Assembly: GCA_020024635.1 (NCBI GenBank)
Contig: JAHHTL010000043.1
Coordinates: forward strand, 1-18,822
DNA length: 18,822 bases
Direction: 5' to 3'
Source: Ruminococcus sp.
GTDB taxonomy: Bacteria; Bacillota; Clostridia; Lachnospirales; Lachnospiraceae
A program made the translations under genes and the position numbers. Under the pieces are notes generated by a model. The model was not told the DNA's origin, ran no database searches, and worked only from the letters and a program-made list of their open reading frames with translations. How positions within the stretch are numbered: the first letter of the stretch is position 1; the number at the start of each line of letters is the position of its first letter. Positions 1 to 7,252 of this stretch are shown here, piece by piece.

Positions 1-828
1 TCCTGTTTCTCTTTTAAATGCTTTCGAAAAATAACTTTGGCTTGTAAACCCCAGTTGTTCAGCAACAATTGATACTTGCACCCCATCCTGTAACATCTTT
101 TTTGCTACATTTATTTTCAACTTCAGCAAATATCGATGTACACCAATTCCTGCATACTTATCAAAAATTCTTTTTAAACTTGCTTCACTGGTATTACATT
201 GTTTTGCAATTTCATTTACAGTTGGCTGCTGATCTAATTTCGCATTTAGTAAGTTAATCGCATTACGAAAAGTAATAGCATCCGGCGTTGACGAAACAGT
301 GGACAAGGATCCTTTTTCTGCGAGAATTAAAAATAACTGACATAGATAATTAGCAATTATTTGAGAATAATACGGAAATTTTGAAAACGGTAGCAAATAA
401 TAATCATATTTGAATGTCCTTATATCAATCGGGCTCGTTTTGGATTGTATGTAATCAAGTAAAGATTGAATCATTTCTTTCTGGCTAAAAGAAAGCTGAA
501 ACACTTTATTGCGTAGCCATGAGGTTAGCGGACCTTCCGCGGAATATGACCAAATAAGTAGGGTAGCTCCCGCTTCATTTTTTACTATAAATTTATGGAA
601 TTCCTGTGGTTTATGGAAAATAAGATCTCCTGCTGTCATATTATAAACTCGTTCATCTGCGGAAACGCAAAGTTCCCCTTCTAAAACATACAGACATTCC
701 CAAAAATCATGGGTTTCCCCTGAAAATTCAAATCCACAATCATAATGAATCTGAAATAAGGAATGTAATCCAGTAATGTGAATTTGTTCCTGAATTTGAA
801 ATGGTGGATATGCGTTCTGATCTAACAT
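1..828 (-). CDS. AraC-family regulator with N-terminal cupin domain (partial, runs off left edge)
   Basis: This reading frame is open from an ATG at 828 to the window edge without a stop, giving 276 residues, so its last residues lie outside the window. The start is backed by an AAAGGA ribosome binding site six bases upstream. The first ~90 residues look like a cupin sugar-sensing domain: an HYDCGFEFSGETHDFWECLYVLEG stretch followed by a motif ending in GDLIFHKPQEFHKF. Residues from ~185 form the double helix-turn-helix of AraC/XylS activators, with QPTVNEIAKQCNTSEASLKRIF as the first helix pair and LGFTSQSYFSKAFKRETG as the typical second one. Only a few C-terminal residues are probably missing. 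It is transcribed divergently from the Gfo/Idh gene, so it is inferred to be that cluster's local sugar-responsive activator. The ligand is unknown. Confidence 0.
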   Translation of the reverse strand, partial: MLDQNAYPPFQIQEQIHITGLHSLFQIHYDCGFEFSGETHDFWECLYVLEGELCVSADERVYNMTAGDLIFHKPQEFHKFIVKNEAGATLLIWSYSAEGPLTSWLRNKVFQLSFSQKEMIQSLLDYIQSKTSPIDIRTFKYDYYLLPFSKFPYYSQIIANYLCQLFLILAEKGSLSTVSSTPDAITFRNAINLLNAKLDQQPTVNEIAKQCNTSEASLKRIFDKYAGIGVHRYLLKLKINVAKKMLQDGVQVSIVAEQLGFTSQSYFSKAFKRETG

Positions 829-880
829 AATACGTCCTTTCTTTTGATCTAAAATTACATATATTTGAACTTTTATTGCA

Positions 881-909
881 TAGATTTGCCGTTTTAATAA
901 TTATATAAT
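881..909 (+). promoter_or_regulatory. Candidate promoter of the Gfo/Idh-kinase cluster
   Basis: A perfect TATAAT lies at 904-909, between the divergent AraC and Gfo/Idh genes. The hexamer at the correct 17-base spacing (881-886, TAGATT) is a poor -35. That is typical of promoters that need an activator, in keeping with the adjacent AraC gene. The TTATATAA core is palindromic, so a -10 for the leftward AraC gene could overlap it at 900-905. No transcript start is proven. Confidence 0.
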
Positions 910-966
910 AGCACCAATGAGACATCTTGAAAACAAAAATATATGAATGATACGAGGAAACGAAAC

Positions 967-2247
967 ATGAGTAAAATTTTAAAAGTAGTTTTGATTGGCG
1001 CCGGAAATCGAGGGGAAACATATACCAACCTTATGGCTAAAATGGAGGACAAATTCAAAGTAATTGCCGTCGCTGAACCAATCGAAAGCCGTAGAAAAGA
1101 CATTCAGAAAAAACATCATATTTCCGATGATCTGTGTTTTGATGACTGGACCCCATTGCTTGATCTTGGGAAAATTGCCGATGTTGCAATTATCTCCACC
1201 ATGGACAAGCAACATCTAGATCCTACATTGAAAGCAATCGCATTGGGGTATGATATTTTGTTAGAAAAGCCAGTTTCTCCAAACCCTATCGAATGTCAGC
1301 AAATTGCCGATTACGCAGAACTTATGGGGAGCAAAATTATTGTTTGTCATGTTCTTCGCTATACACCATTTTTTATTACAATCAAGGAACTACTGGACAA
1401 CGGAAAACTTGGTGATATTGTTTCTATTAATCATGAAGAATGTGTGGGAAATGTACACCAAAGTCATAGTTTTGTTCGAGGAAATTGGGGAAATTCTAAG
1501 AAATCTTCTTGCATGTTACTACAGAAATCTTGCCATGACATGGATATTTTGCAATGGTTAATTGGCAAAAAATGCAAAAAAGTACAATCCTTTGGTACCT
1601 TATCTTACTTCAAAAAAGAAAATGCACCAAAAGATTCTCCAGATTACTGTATCCAAGGATGCCCAAGCGCAGACACTTGTCCATACAACGCTGTAAAGTT
1701 ATATCTGGATGATAAAGAAAATACATGGTTTAGAACAACCTCTACTAGAGAAGCAAATCCTACCGATGAAATGGTTGAAAAAGCGCTTCGCACTACACAA
1801 TACGGAAAGTGCGTATTCAAGTGTGATAATGATGTGGTAGATCATCAAACTGTAAATATGATCTTTGAAGACGATATCACCGTTACCTTTACCATGAACG
1901 CTTTTAATAAAGGGGGACGCTTTATCCACATCATGGGAACAAAAGGAGAATTGCGTGCAGCAATGGATGATCTTAAGACGCCAATCACAATCTATGACTT
2001 TGAAACAAAACAAACAACGGAAATTCCAATTGTCGCAAAAGATGGAATTGCAAATGGACATGGTGGTGGAGATGAAGGAATTATAACCTCTCTTTATGAA
2101 TATTTGAATGGGGAATACAACGGATGCTCAATTTCTGACATCCGAACTTCTGTAAACAATCACTTAATTGTATTTGCTGCCGAAGAAGCGAGAGCAAAGG
2201 GAACCGTTGTAGATTTTGAAACATTTGTAACAAACCTTTACGAATGA
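967..2247 (+). CDS. Gfo/Idh/MocA-family NAD(P)-dependent oxidoreductase with cysteine clusters
   Basis: This is a 426-residue sugar or polyol dehydrogenase-type protein, presumably cytoplasmic. The N-terminal Rossmann fold begins MSKILKVVLIGAGNRG, with the dinucleotide-binding GAGNRG at residues 11-16. The family signature EKPVSPN at 100-106 contains the catalytic-type lysine K101, and SCHDMDIL near 188-195 supplies the usual active-site His/Asp. An in-frame ATG 24 bases upstream (943) was rejected because GAGGAAA sits six bases before 967 and leaves no ribosome binding site for the earlier start. Unusual for the superfamily are C228, C232 and C238 (a CPxxxxC-type insert) plus C282 and C286 (KCVFKCDND), which could bind a metal. 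It is the first gene of the rightward cluster. Members of this fold also include NAD-dependent glycosidases (such as GH109), so hydrolysis through a redox mechanism is an alternative to simple oxidation. The substrate cannot be read from the sequence. Confidence 0.
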   Translation: MSKILKVVLIGAGNRGETYTNLMAKMEDKFKVIAVAEPIESRRKDIQKKHHISDDLCFDDWTPLLDLGKIADVAIISTMDKQHLDPTLKAIALGYDILLEKPVSPNPIECQQIADYAELMGSKIIVCHVLRYTPFFITIKELLDNGKLGDIVSINHEECVGNVHQSHSFVRGNWGNSKKSSCMLLQKSCHDMDILQWLIGKKCKKVQSFGTLSYFKKENAPKDSPDYCIQGCPSADTCPYNAVKLYLDDKENTWFRTTSTREANPTDEMVEKALRTTQYGKCVFKCDNDVVDHQTVNMIFEDDITVTFTMNAFNKGGRFIHIMGTKGELRAAMDDLKTPITIYDFETKQTTEIPIVAKDGIANGHGGGDEGIITSLYEYLNGEYNGCSISDIRTSVNNHLIVFAAEEARAKGTVVDFETFVTNLYE

Positions 2248-2280
2248 TTACATCTATATAAATAAAATTCACATTAATTT

Positions 2281-2286
2281 AGGAGG
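2281..2286 (+). promoter_or_regulatory. Ribosome binding site of the nucleotidyltransferase-kinase fusion
   Basis: A perfect AGGAGG lies eight bases before the ATG at 2295. It fixes that start and implies strong translation. No terminator-like hairpin is visible in the 47-base gap from the Gfo/Idh stop, so the two genes are probably co-transcribed. Confidence 0.
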
Positions 2287-2294
2287 ACTATTAA

Positions 2295-4307
2295 ATGAAA
2301 AAACCAGTACTTGTAATTATGGCAGCCGGAATGGGAAGTCGATATGGCGGATTAAAGCAAATCGATCCAATTGATGAACAAGGGCATATTATTATGGATT
2401 TTTCTCTTTTTGACGCAAAAAGAGCAGGTTTTGAAAAAGTAATTTTTATCATTAAAAAGGAAAACGAAGCAGATTTCAAAGAAGTAATTGGAAATCGCAT
2501 GTCTAAAGTGATGGATGTTTCCTATGTATTCCAGGACTTAGCTAACATTCCAGAAGGGTTTGAAATTCCAGAAGGTAGGGAAAAGCCTTGGGGAACCGCA
2601 CATGCTGTTCTAAGTTGTATAGATGAAGTAGATGGTCCTTTTGCTGTAATCAATGCGGATGATTACTATGGAAGAGATGCGTTTCAAACAATCTACGACT
2701 TCCTATCCACTCACGAAGATGATGACAAATATCGTTTCACAATGGTTGGATATCATTTGAAAAATACATTGACAGAAAATGGACATGTTGCAAGAGGTGT
2801 TTGTACCGTCGATGAGAATGGATATTTGGTGGAAGTTACTGAACGCACTAGAATCGAGAAAAAAGGGGATGGCGCCGCTTTTACGGAAGATGATGGAGCA
2901 ACATGGACTCAATTGCCAATGGATGCCATCGTTTCTATGAATATGTGGGGCTTCTCAAAAGGATTTTTACAAGAAATCAAAGCTGGCTTTTCTGCATTCC
3001 TAGAAGAAGGATTGAAAAACAACCCACTAAAATGTGAATATTTCCTTCCTTCTGTAGTCAGTCATTTATTAGCAGAAAATCGGGCATCTGTTTCTGTACT
3101 TATTTCACAAGACAAATGGTATGGTGTAACATATAAAGAGGATAAACAAGTTGTTGTAGATGCAGTTCAAAAGATGAAAAATGAAGGTATTTATCCAGAA
3201 AATGTCTGGTGTGGAAGAGGTGAAGCGATGATCAACTTCCAACTAGATGGCGTCGTGATGAAAGCCATTCGCTATGGAAGTGGTCATATTAATGACACGT
3301 TTTTGTTAACCTTAAAAAAGAAAGATGGCACACAAGGTCGTGTTATTCTCCAACGAATGAATAAAAGTATTTTTACAAATCCTGTAGAATTAATGGAAAA
3401 TATTTTAGGAGTAACCTCCTTCCTTCGTAAGAAAATTGTGGAAAATGGTGGTGATCCTGAAAGAGAAACATTAAATGTCATTCCTGCAAAAAATGGAAAA
3501 CCATATTTTGTAGACTCCGAGGGCGAATATTGGAGATGCTATACATTTATTGAAGATGCTACAAGTTATGATCAGGTAGAGTCACCAGAAGATTTTTATC
3601 AAAGTGCTGTCTCTTTTGGTAATTTCCAAAAACTTTTGGCGGATTATCCAGCAGAAACACTTCACGAAACAATCAAAGGTTTTCATGATACAAAAGCTCG
3701 TTTTGAAGTATTCAAAAAAGCCGTAGCTGATGATATTTGTGGACGTGCTGCTTCCGTTCAAGATGAAATTCAATTTGTACTCGATCATGAAGATGTAGCA
3801 AACGTATTTGGTGACATGCTTGAAAAAGGCGAATTACCACTTCGTGTTACACATAATGATACAAAATTAAATAACATCATGCTCGACAACAAAAGTCGAA
3901 AAGGAATCTGTGTCATTGATTTGGATACCGTTATGCCTGGTCTTGCCATGAATGACTTTGGAGACTCGATTCGTTTCGGTGCAAGTACAGGTGCAGAAGA
4001 TGAAAAAGATTTAGATAAAATATGGTGCGATATGGAATTGTTTGATAGCTATGCCAAAGGATTCATTGAAGGTTGTGGTGGAAAATTAACAACAAGGGAA
4101 ATTGAGTTACTTCCTATGGGTGCAAAAGTCATGACTTTTGAATGTGGCATGCGTTTTCTAACGGATTACTTACAAGGAGATACTTATTTTAAAATTCACA
4201 GAGAAAATCACAACTTAGATCGCTGTCGCACGCAATTTAAGTTAGTATCCGATATGGAAACAAAATGGGATACCATGAATACCATTATTAAAAAATATAA
4301 TATTTAA
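2295..4307 (+). CDS. Bifunctional sugar nucleotidyltransferase / NahK-like anomeric sugar kinase fusion
   Basis: This 670-residue protein joins two enzymes that are normally separate. Residues 1 to ~300 are a sugar-phosphate nucleotidyltransferase: AAGMGSRYGGLKQIDP at 10-25 is the nucleotide-binding loop, KPWGTAHA at 97-104 matches the family's GTAHA/GTAxA segment, and NADDYYG at 120-126 carries the metal-binding aspartates. Residues ~315-670 belong to the aminoglycoside-phosphotransferase fold and closely recall Bifidobacterium N-acetylhexosamine 1-kinase (NahK): GSGHINDTFL, ILQRMNKSIF, LRVTHNDTKLNNIM (catalytic D522), IDLDTVMPG (metal D542/D544), DFGDSIRFGAST and ECGMRFLTDYL. The likely route is free sugar to sugar-1-phosphate to NDP-sugar, the same logic and domain order as the fucose enzyme FKP. 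The sugar (GlcNAc, GalNAc, galactose or other) and the nucleotide are not determined. No frameshift separates the halves; the reading frame is continuous through the junction. Confidence 0.
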   Translation: MKKPVLVIMAAGMGSRYGGLKQIDPIDEQGHIIMDFSLFDAKRAGFEKVIFIIKKENEADFKEVIGNRMSKVMDVSYVFQDLANIPEGFEIPEGREKPWGTAHAVLSCIDEVDGPFAVINADDYYGRDAFQTIYDFLSTHEDDDKYRFTMVGYHLKNTLTENGHVARGVCTVDENGYLVEVTERTRIEKKGDGAAFTEDDGATWTQLPMDAIVSMNMWGFSKGFLQEIKAGFSAFLEEGLKNNPLKCEYFLPSVVSHLLAENRASVSVLISQDKWYGVTYKEDKQVVVDAVQKMKNEGIYPENVWCGRGEAMINFQLDGVVMKAIRYGSGHINDTFLLTLKKKDGTQGRVILQRMNKSIFTNPVELMENILGVTSFLRKKIVENGGDPERETLNVIPAKNGKPYFVDSEGEYWRCYTFIEDATSYDQVESPEDFYQSAVSFGNFQKLLADYPAETLHETIKGFHDTKARFEVFKKAVADDICGRAASVQDEIQFVLDHEDVANVFGDMLEKGELPLRVTHNDTKLNNIMLDNKSRKGICVIDLDTVMPGLAMNDFGDSIRFGASTGAEDEKDLDKIWCDMELFDSYAKGFIEGCGGKLTTREIELLPMGAKVMTFECGMRFLTDYLQGDTYFKIHRENHNLDRCRTQFKLVSDMETKWDTMNTIIKKYNI

Positions 4308-4311
4308 CACA

Positions 4312-4345
4312 AAGTCGGAAACTGTCATTTGACTGTTTCCGGCTT
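4312..4345 (+). terminator. Hairpin between fusion gene and DUF624 gene (partial terminator)
   Basis: The arms AAGTCGGAAACTGTCA (4312-4327) and TGACTGTTTCCGGCTT (4330-4345) pair along almost their full length, with one G-U pair and one mismatch, starting four bases after the fusion gene's stop. The tract that follows is only moderately T-rich (CATTTACATTTT), so it may end only some transcripts and lower expression of the DUF624 gene, or protect the upstream message. Confidence 0.
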
Positions 4346-4373
4346 CATTTACATTTTAAAGGAGATACCGACT

Positions 4374-4988
4374 ATGAAATTTTTTGATCTTGACAGCCCT
4401 ATTATGCGCTTTTTATCAAAAATAGCCGATTTGTTCATTCTAAATTTTCTATTTTTACTTTGCAGTATCCCCATTGTTACAATTGGCGCTTCTTCTATTG
4501 CCTTATATTCTATAACATTAAAATCTGTACGAAATGAAGAAAGTTATATCGTCCGCAATTTTTTTCTTGCCTTTCGTAAAAATCTAAAAATGGGACTTAT
4601 TGCATGGATCATGGTTCTTTTGTTTGGGGCTATTCTCTTTTTTGATTTTCAATTTTTACCATTTGTCCCAGCCCCATTTGGCACTATTCTGCGCGTATTG
4701 ACTCTTTTCGTGTTGTTCCTATATGCAATTGTAACCTTATACCTTTTTCCTTACATTGCACGTTTTGAAAATACGATTGCCGGATCTTTTAAAAATGCAT
4801 TCTTACTTGCAGTTGTTCATCTACCATACACCCTTCTACTTGTAGTAATTTTGGCATTAACAAGTTATGCTACTTTACATCTAAATCTTGCAGTTGTCTG
4901 CGTTCTTTGGCTATTAATAGGCTTTTCTGGAATTGCATACATAAACGCTTATTGCTTTCGTAACATCTTTGAAAAGCATGAAAAATAA
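4374..4988 (+). CDS. DUF624 (YesL-like) integral membrane protein
   Basis: This is a 204-residue very hydrophobic protein with about five membrane segments, for example FILNFLFLLCSIPIVTIGAS near the N-terminus and HLPYTLLLVVILALTSYATL in the C-terminal half. The N-terminal layout MKFFDLDSPIMRFLSKIADLF followed by a helix ending in CSIPIVTIGAS and then LYSITLKSVRNEESYIVRNFF is characteristic of the DUF624 family, whose best-known member is Bacillus YesL. The ATG at 4374 is chosen because AAAGGAG lies a few bases upstream; an in-frame TTG at 4329 falls inside a hairpin and has no ribosome binding site. DUF624 proteins are commonly found beside LplABC-type sugar transporters and AraC sensors, as here, but their biochemical role is not established. 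A helper role in transport or sensing is inferred. Confidence 0.
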   Translation: MKFFDLDSPIMRFLSKIADLFILNFLFLLCSIPIVTIGASSIALYSITLKSVRNEESYIVRNFFLAFRKNLKMGLIAWIMVLLFGAILFFDFQFLPFVPAPFGTILRVLTLFVLFLYAIVTLYLFPYIARFENTIAGSFKNAFLLAVVHLPYTLLLVVILALTSYATLHLNLAVVCVLWLLIGFSGIAYINAYCFRNIFEKHEK

Positions 4989-5010
4989 TAGGGGCCTTTT
5001 AAGGTCCCTA
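4989..5010. terminator. Shared bidirectional terminator between convergent operons
   Basis: TAGGGGCC (4989-4996) pairs with GGTCCCTA (5003-5010) across a TTTTAA loop, with one G-U pair. A T-run follows on the plus strand (CTGTTTTTC), and on the minus strand the hairpin is followed by TTATTTTTC. It therefore works for both the rightward DUF624 gene and the leftward AraC sensor gene. The stop codon of the leftward gene (5010-5008) is itself the first three bases of the stem. Confidence 0.
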
Positions 5011-7209
5011 CTGTTTTTCTCTATAAATACTTGGTGTAATCCCATAATTCTTCTTGAAAATACGATAGAAATAGGTGCTGTTTCCAAATCCACTTTGAAT
5101 GGCAGCCTCTTGAATCGTAATCGGCGTTTTCAACAATCTGCATGCTTCTTCTAATCTTTTTTCTGTTATTACTTCTGTAATTGTCTTTCCTTTTTCCTTA
5201 CTGTAAATCCGTCCAATGTATGCGGATGACATTCCAAAATCATCTGCAATTTTGTTGATATTCAAGTTAATATCCGTATATTGTGACGAAATCAATTCGT
5301 CAATCCTTTGGATCATTCCTGTATGGCTATCTTTTTTCTTGTCATGTTTTTTCTGCATAACATACTGCGCCATATGATGATTTAATTCCCGAAAACTGTA
5401 AAAAATATCTTCCATTGTCTGGGCATTTTGAATTTCTTTTAAAAATTCTTTTTGATTCATAGAAACGGTTTCCAATTCTACTTTTTTACTTCCTAAAATG
5501 TCCCAAACAGAATATACCATACGATTTACAACATATAAGAAATGATTGTATGTATATTGCGATGCCTCTGTTAAAATTTCCCAACAGATTTTATCTGCTT
5601 CTTCTTGATTTCCTATTTGGAAGTAAGAAAGATAGCTTTCTTCTTTTTGAGCCGGATATTCAATCACATACTGCTCTCGCTTGGCAATCTCACTTTGTGT
5701 GATAATCGACTCCTTAATTAAAAAGAAATACTGTTCATAACGTTCTATATTTTGATACAACATTGGAAGCATACTCATATCTTCCGCCATGTCCCCGATT
5801 ACGATCAGGATTTCCATTTGATAAAATCTGTAAATGGTCTCTTGCAAAGGAATAAAAAGTTTTTGTTTTAACTCCTCTTCCTCATACATGGTTTCCATAT
5901 TCATAAGCATCACAAGTCTTTGATCTTGCATTACAATATGTATGGTCGGATTCCATTTATTTGCGAGTTCGTCACAAATGTTTCCGATTGCAAACCACAT
6001 CAGTTGGCCATCTCCACTTTGGATAATTTCCCTCCAAATTTTCGCATCTTGAATGGTAATGCTAATCATTTTAATCTTACTTTCAATGAGCATATTTACA
6101 TGATATTCTTCAATCACATCTTCCATTTGCGAACGTTTCATAGGATTCGTACTGGATAAGAGCTTTTGAAACGCTGTATTTTTTAAGGAGAATTTACTTT
6201 TTCGATACTCGGATTCTAGTTGTACAAACCGATTCTCTAACTTGGCGATTGGTCGATATACTTTTTGCGAAATCCAGTATGCCACAAGATTTATGATTCC
6301 TGTGAGTATGATGACCGTTAAAACACCGTATTTCATAAAATCAAAAACAGGTTTTGTTAAAACAGAATATTCCATCATATCAACAAAAATCCAATCCTCA
6401 ATCTGAGGCATTTTTTGATAGTTCACAAAGTATTCTCCATCCTCCCGACGAATCACATTTTCCCCCTGATCTTTCTTGGAGTTCAAAATCTCCTTTATAA
6501 ACTCGTAGGAACGAAGATCTGTATACAGCGGTAGTTCTTCATATTGTGACAACAATTCCCCTTGATCCGAAATAACAAATGCCCTTTCAAAGGTATCTAA
6601 TCCTTTTTCCATCATCTGGTTTTGAAGTAGTTTTTGATTCACATTGACCATTACCACATCTTTATAATGCCCTGTCTCTTCCTGCACACTTTCATAATAT
6701 ACAAAGGTATACACTGCATTATTATTTAAACTCCTTGGAATGGGACTTAGTTTTTTCCAGTCTTTCTTTCCCGTTAAAAACTGTACTGCATCTTGGTCCT
6801 GAAACTCTGACAACTTACTTCTTCCTTCCGATAAGGTAGAGTACACCATGCCATCTTCATCATTGTATACATAGATACTTTGAATTCCAGAACTACTGTT
6901 TAAATAACGGTGTAATCGATTTACACCCGCTATGATTTTCGAATTATTCTTGTTCTTTCCATATAAAATGGGAATCACATCTTTATCCTGATAAATTTCA
7001 ACTACAAGCTTCTTTCCCAAAGCGGTCAGATCTTTTACACTCTCTGCCATGGACTCTACACGTTGTGTACTTTGATCCATGAGCACATTTTTTATTTCTT
7101 CCGATGCCTTAAACCCAACTAAAAAGCAGGGAAGAATCGCACCTACAGACACAAAAAGTGCGATTGTAAAATAGATACTTCGAAAAAAACTACCCTGCTT
7201 TTTCATCAT
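5008..7209 (-). CDS. Membrane-anchored AraC-family regulator with extracellular sensor domain
   Basis: This is a 733-residue one-component signal protein. A membrane segment at ~10-33 (IYFTIALFVSVGAILPCFLV) is followed by an extracellular region at ~34-290 of Cache-like appearance, a second membrane segment at ~293-315 (YGVLTVIILTGIINLVAYWI), a linker of ~300 residues, and a C-terminal AraC DNA-binding domain at ~635-733 (NINKIADDFGMSSAYIGRIYS, then IQSGFGNSTYFYRIFKKNYGITPSIYREKQ). It probably senses sugar outside the cell, perhaps through the binding lipoprotein, and activates the transport operon directly from the membrane. It is the last gene of that operon, 43 bases after the GH2 gene. 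Two adjacent ATGs (7209 and 7206) follow an AGGGGG site; the second has the better spacing. The layout replaces the YesM/YesN-type two-component pair often found beside LplABC transporters. Confidence 0.
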   Translation of the reverse strand: MMKKQGSFFRSIYFTIALFVSVGAILPCFLVGFKASEEIKNVLMDQSTQRVESMAESVKDLTALGKKLVVEIYQDKDVIPILYGKNKNNSKIIAGVNRLHRYLNSSSGIQSIYVYNDEDGMVYSTLSEGRSKLSEFQDQDAVQFLTGKKDWKKLSPIPRSLNNNAVYTFVYYESVQEETGHYKDVVMVNVNQKLLQNQMMEKGLDTFERAFVISDQGELLSQYEELPLYTDLRSYEFIKEILNSKKDQGENVIRREDGEYFVNYQKMPQIEDWIFVDMMEYSVLTKPVFDFMKYGVLTVIILTGIINLVAYWISQKVYRPIAKLENRFVQLESEYRKSKFSLKNTAFQKLLSSTNPMKRSQMEDVIEEYHVNMLIESKIKMISITIQDAKIWREIIQSGDGQLMWFAIGNICDELANKWNPTIHIVMQDQRLVMLMNMETMYEEEELKQKLFIPLQETIYRFYQMEILIVIGDMAEDMSMLPMLYQNIERYEQYFFLIKESIITQSEIAKREQYVIEYPAQKEESYLSYFQIGNQEEADKICWEILTEASQYTYNHFLYVVNRMVYSVWDILGSKKVELETVSMNQKEFLKEIQNAQTMEDIFYSFRELNHHMAQYVMQKKHDKKKDSHTGMIQRIDELISSQYTDINLNINKIADDFGMSSAYIGRIYSKEKGKTITEVITEKRLEEACRLLKTPITIQEAAIQSGFGNSTYFYRIFKKNYGITPSIYREKQ

Positions 7210-7252
7210 TTTGCCCCCTGTATTACTTTGTCTTTAGAACTTGTCTCATGCG

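Noticed and set aside
943..966. Earlier in-frame ATG for the Gfo/Idh gene
   Set aside because: The GAGGAAA ribosome binding site lies inside this extension and is well spaced for the ATG at 967, whose protein begins with the standard Rossmann strand; nothing supports initiation at 943.
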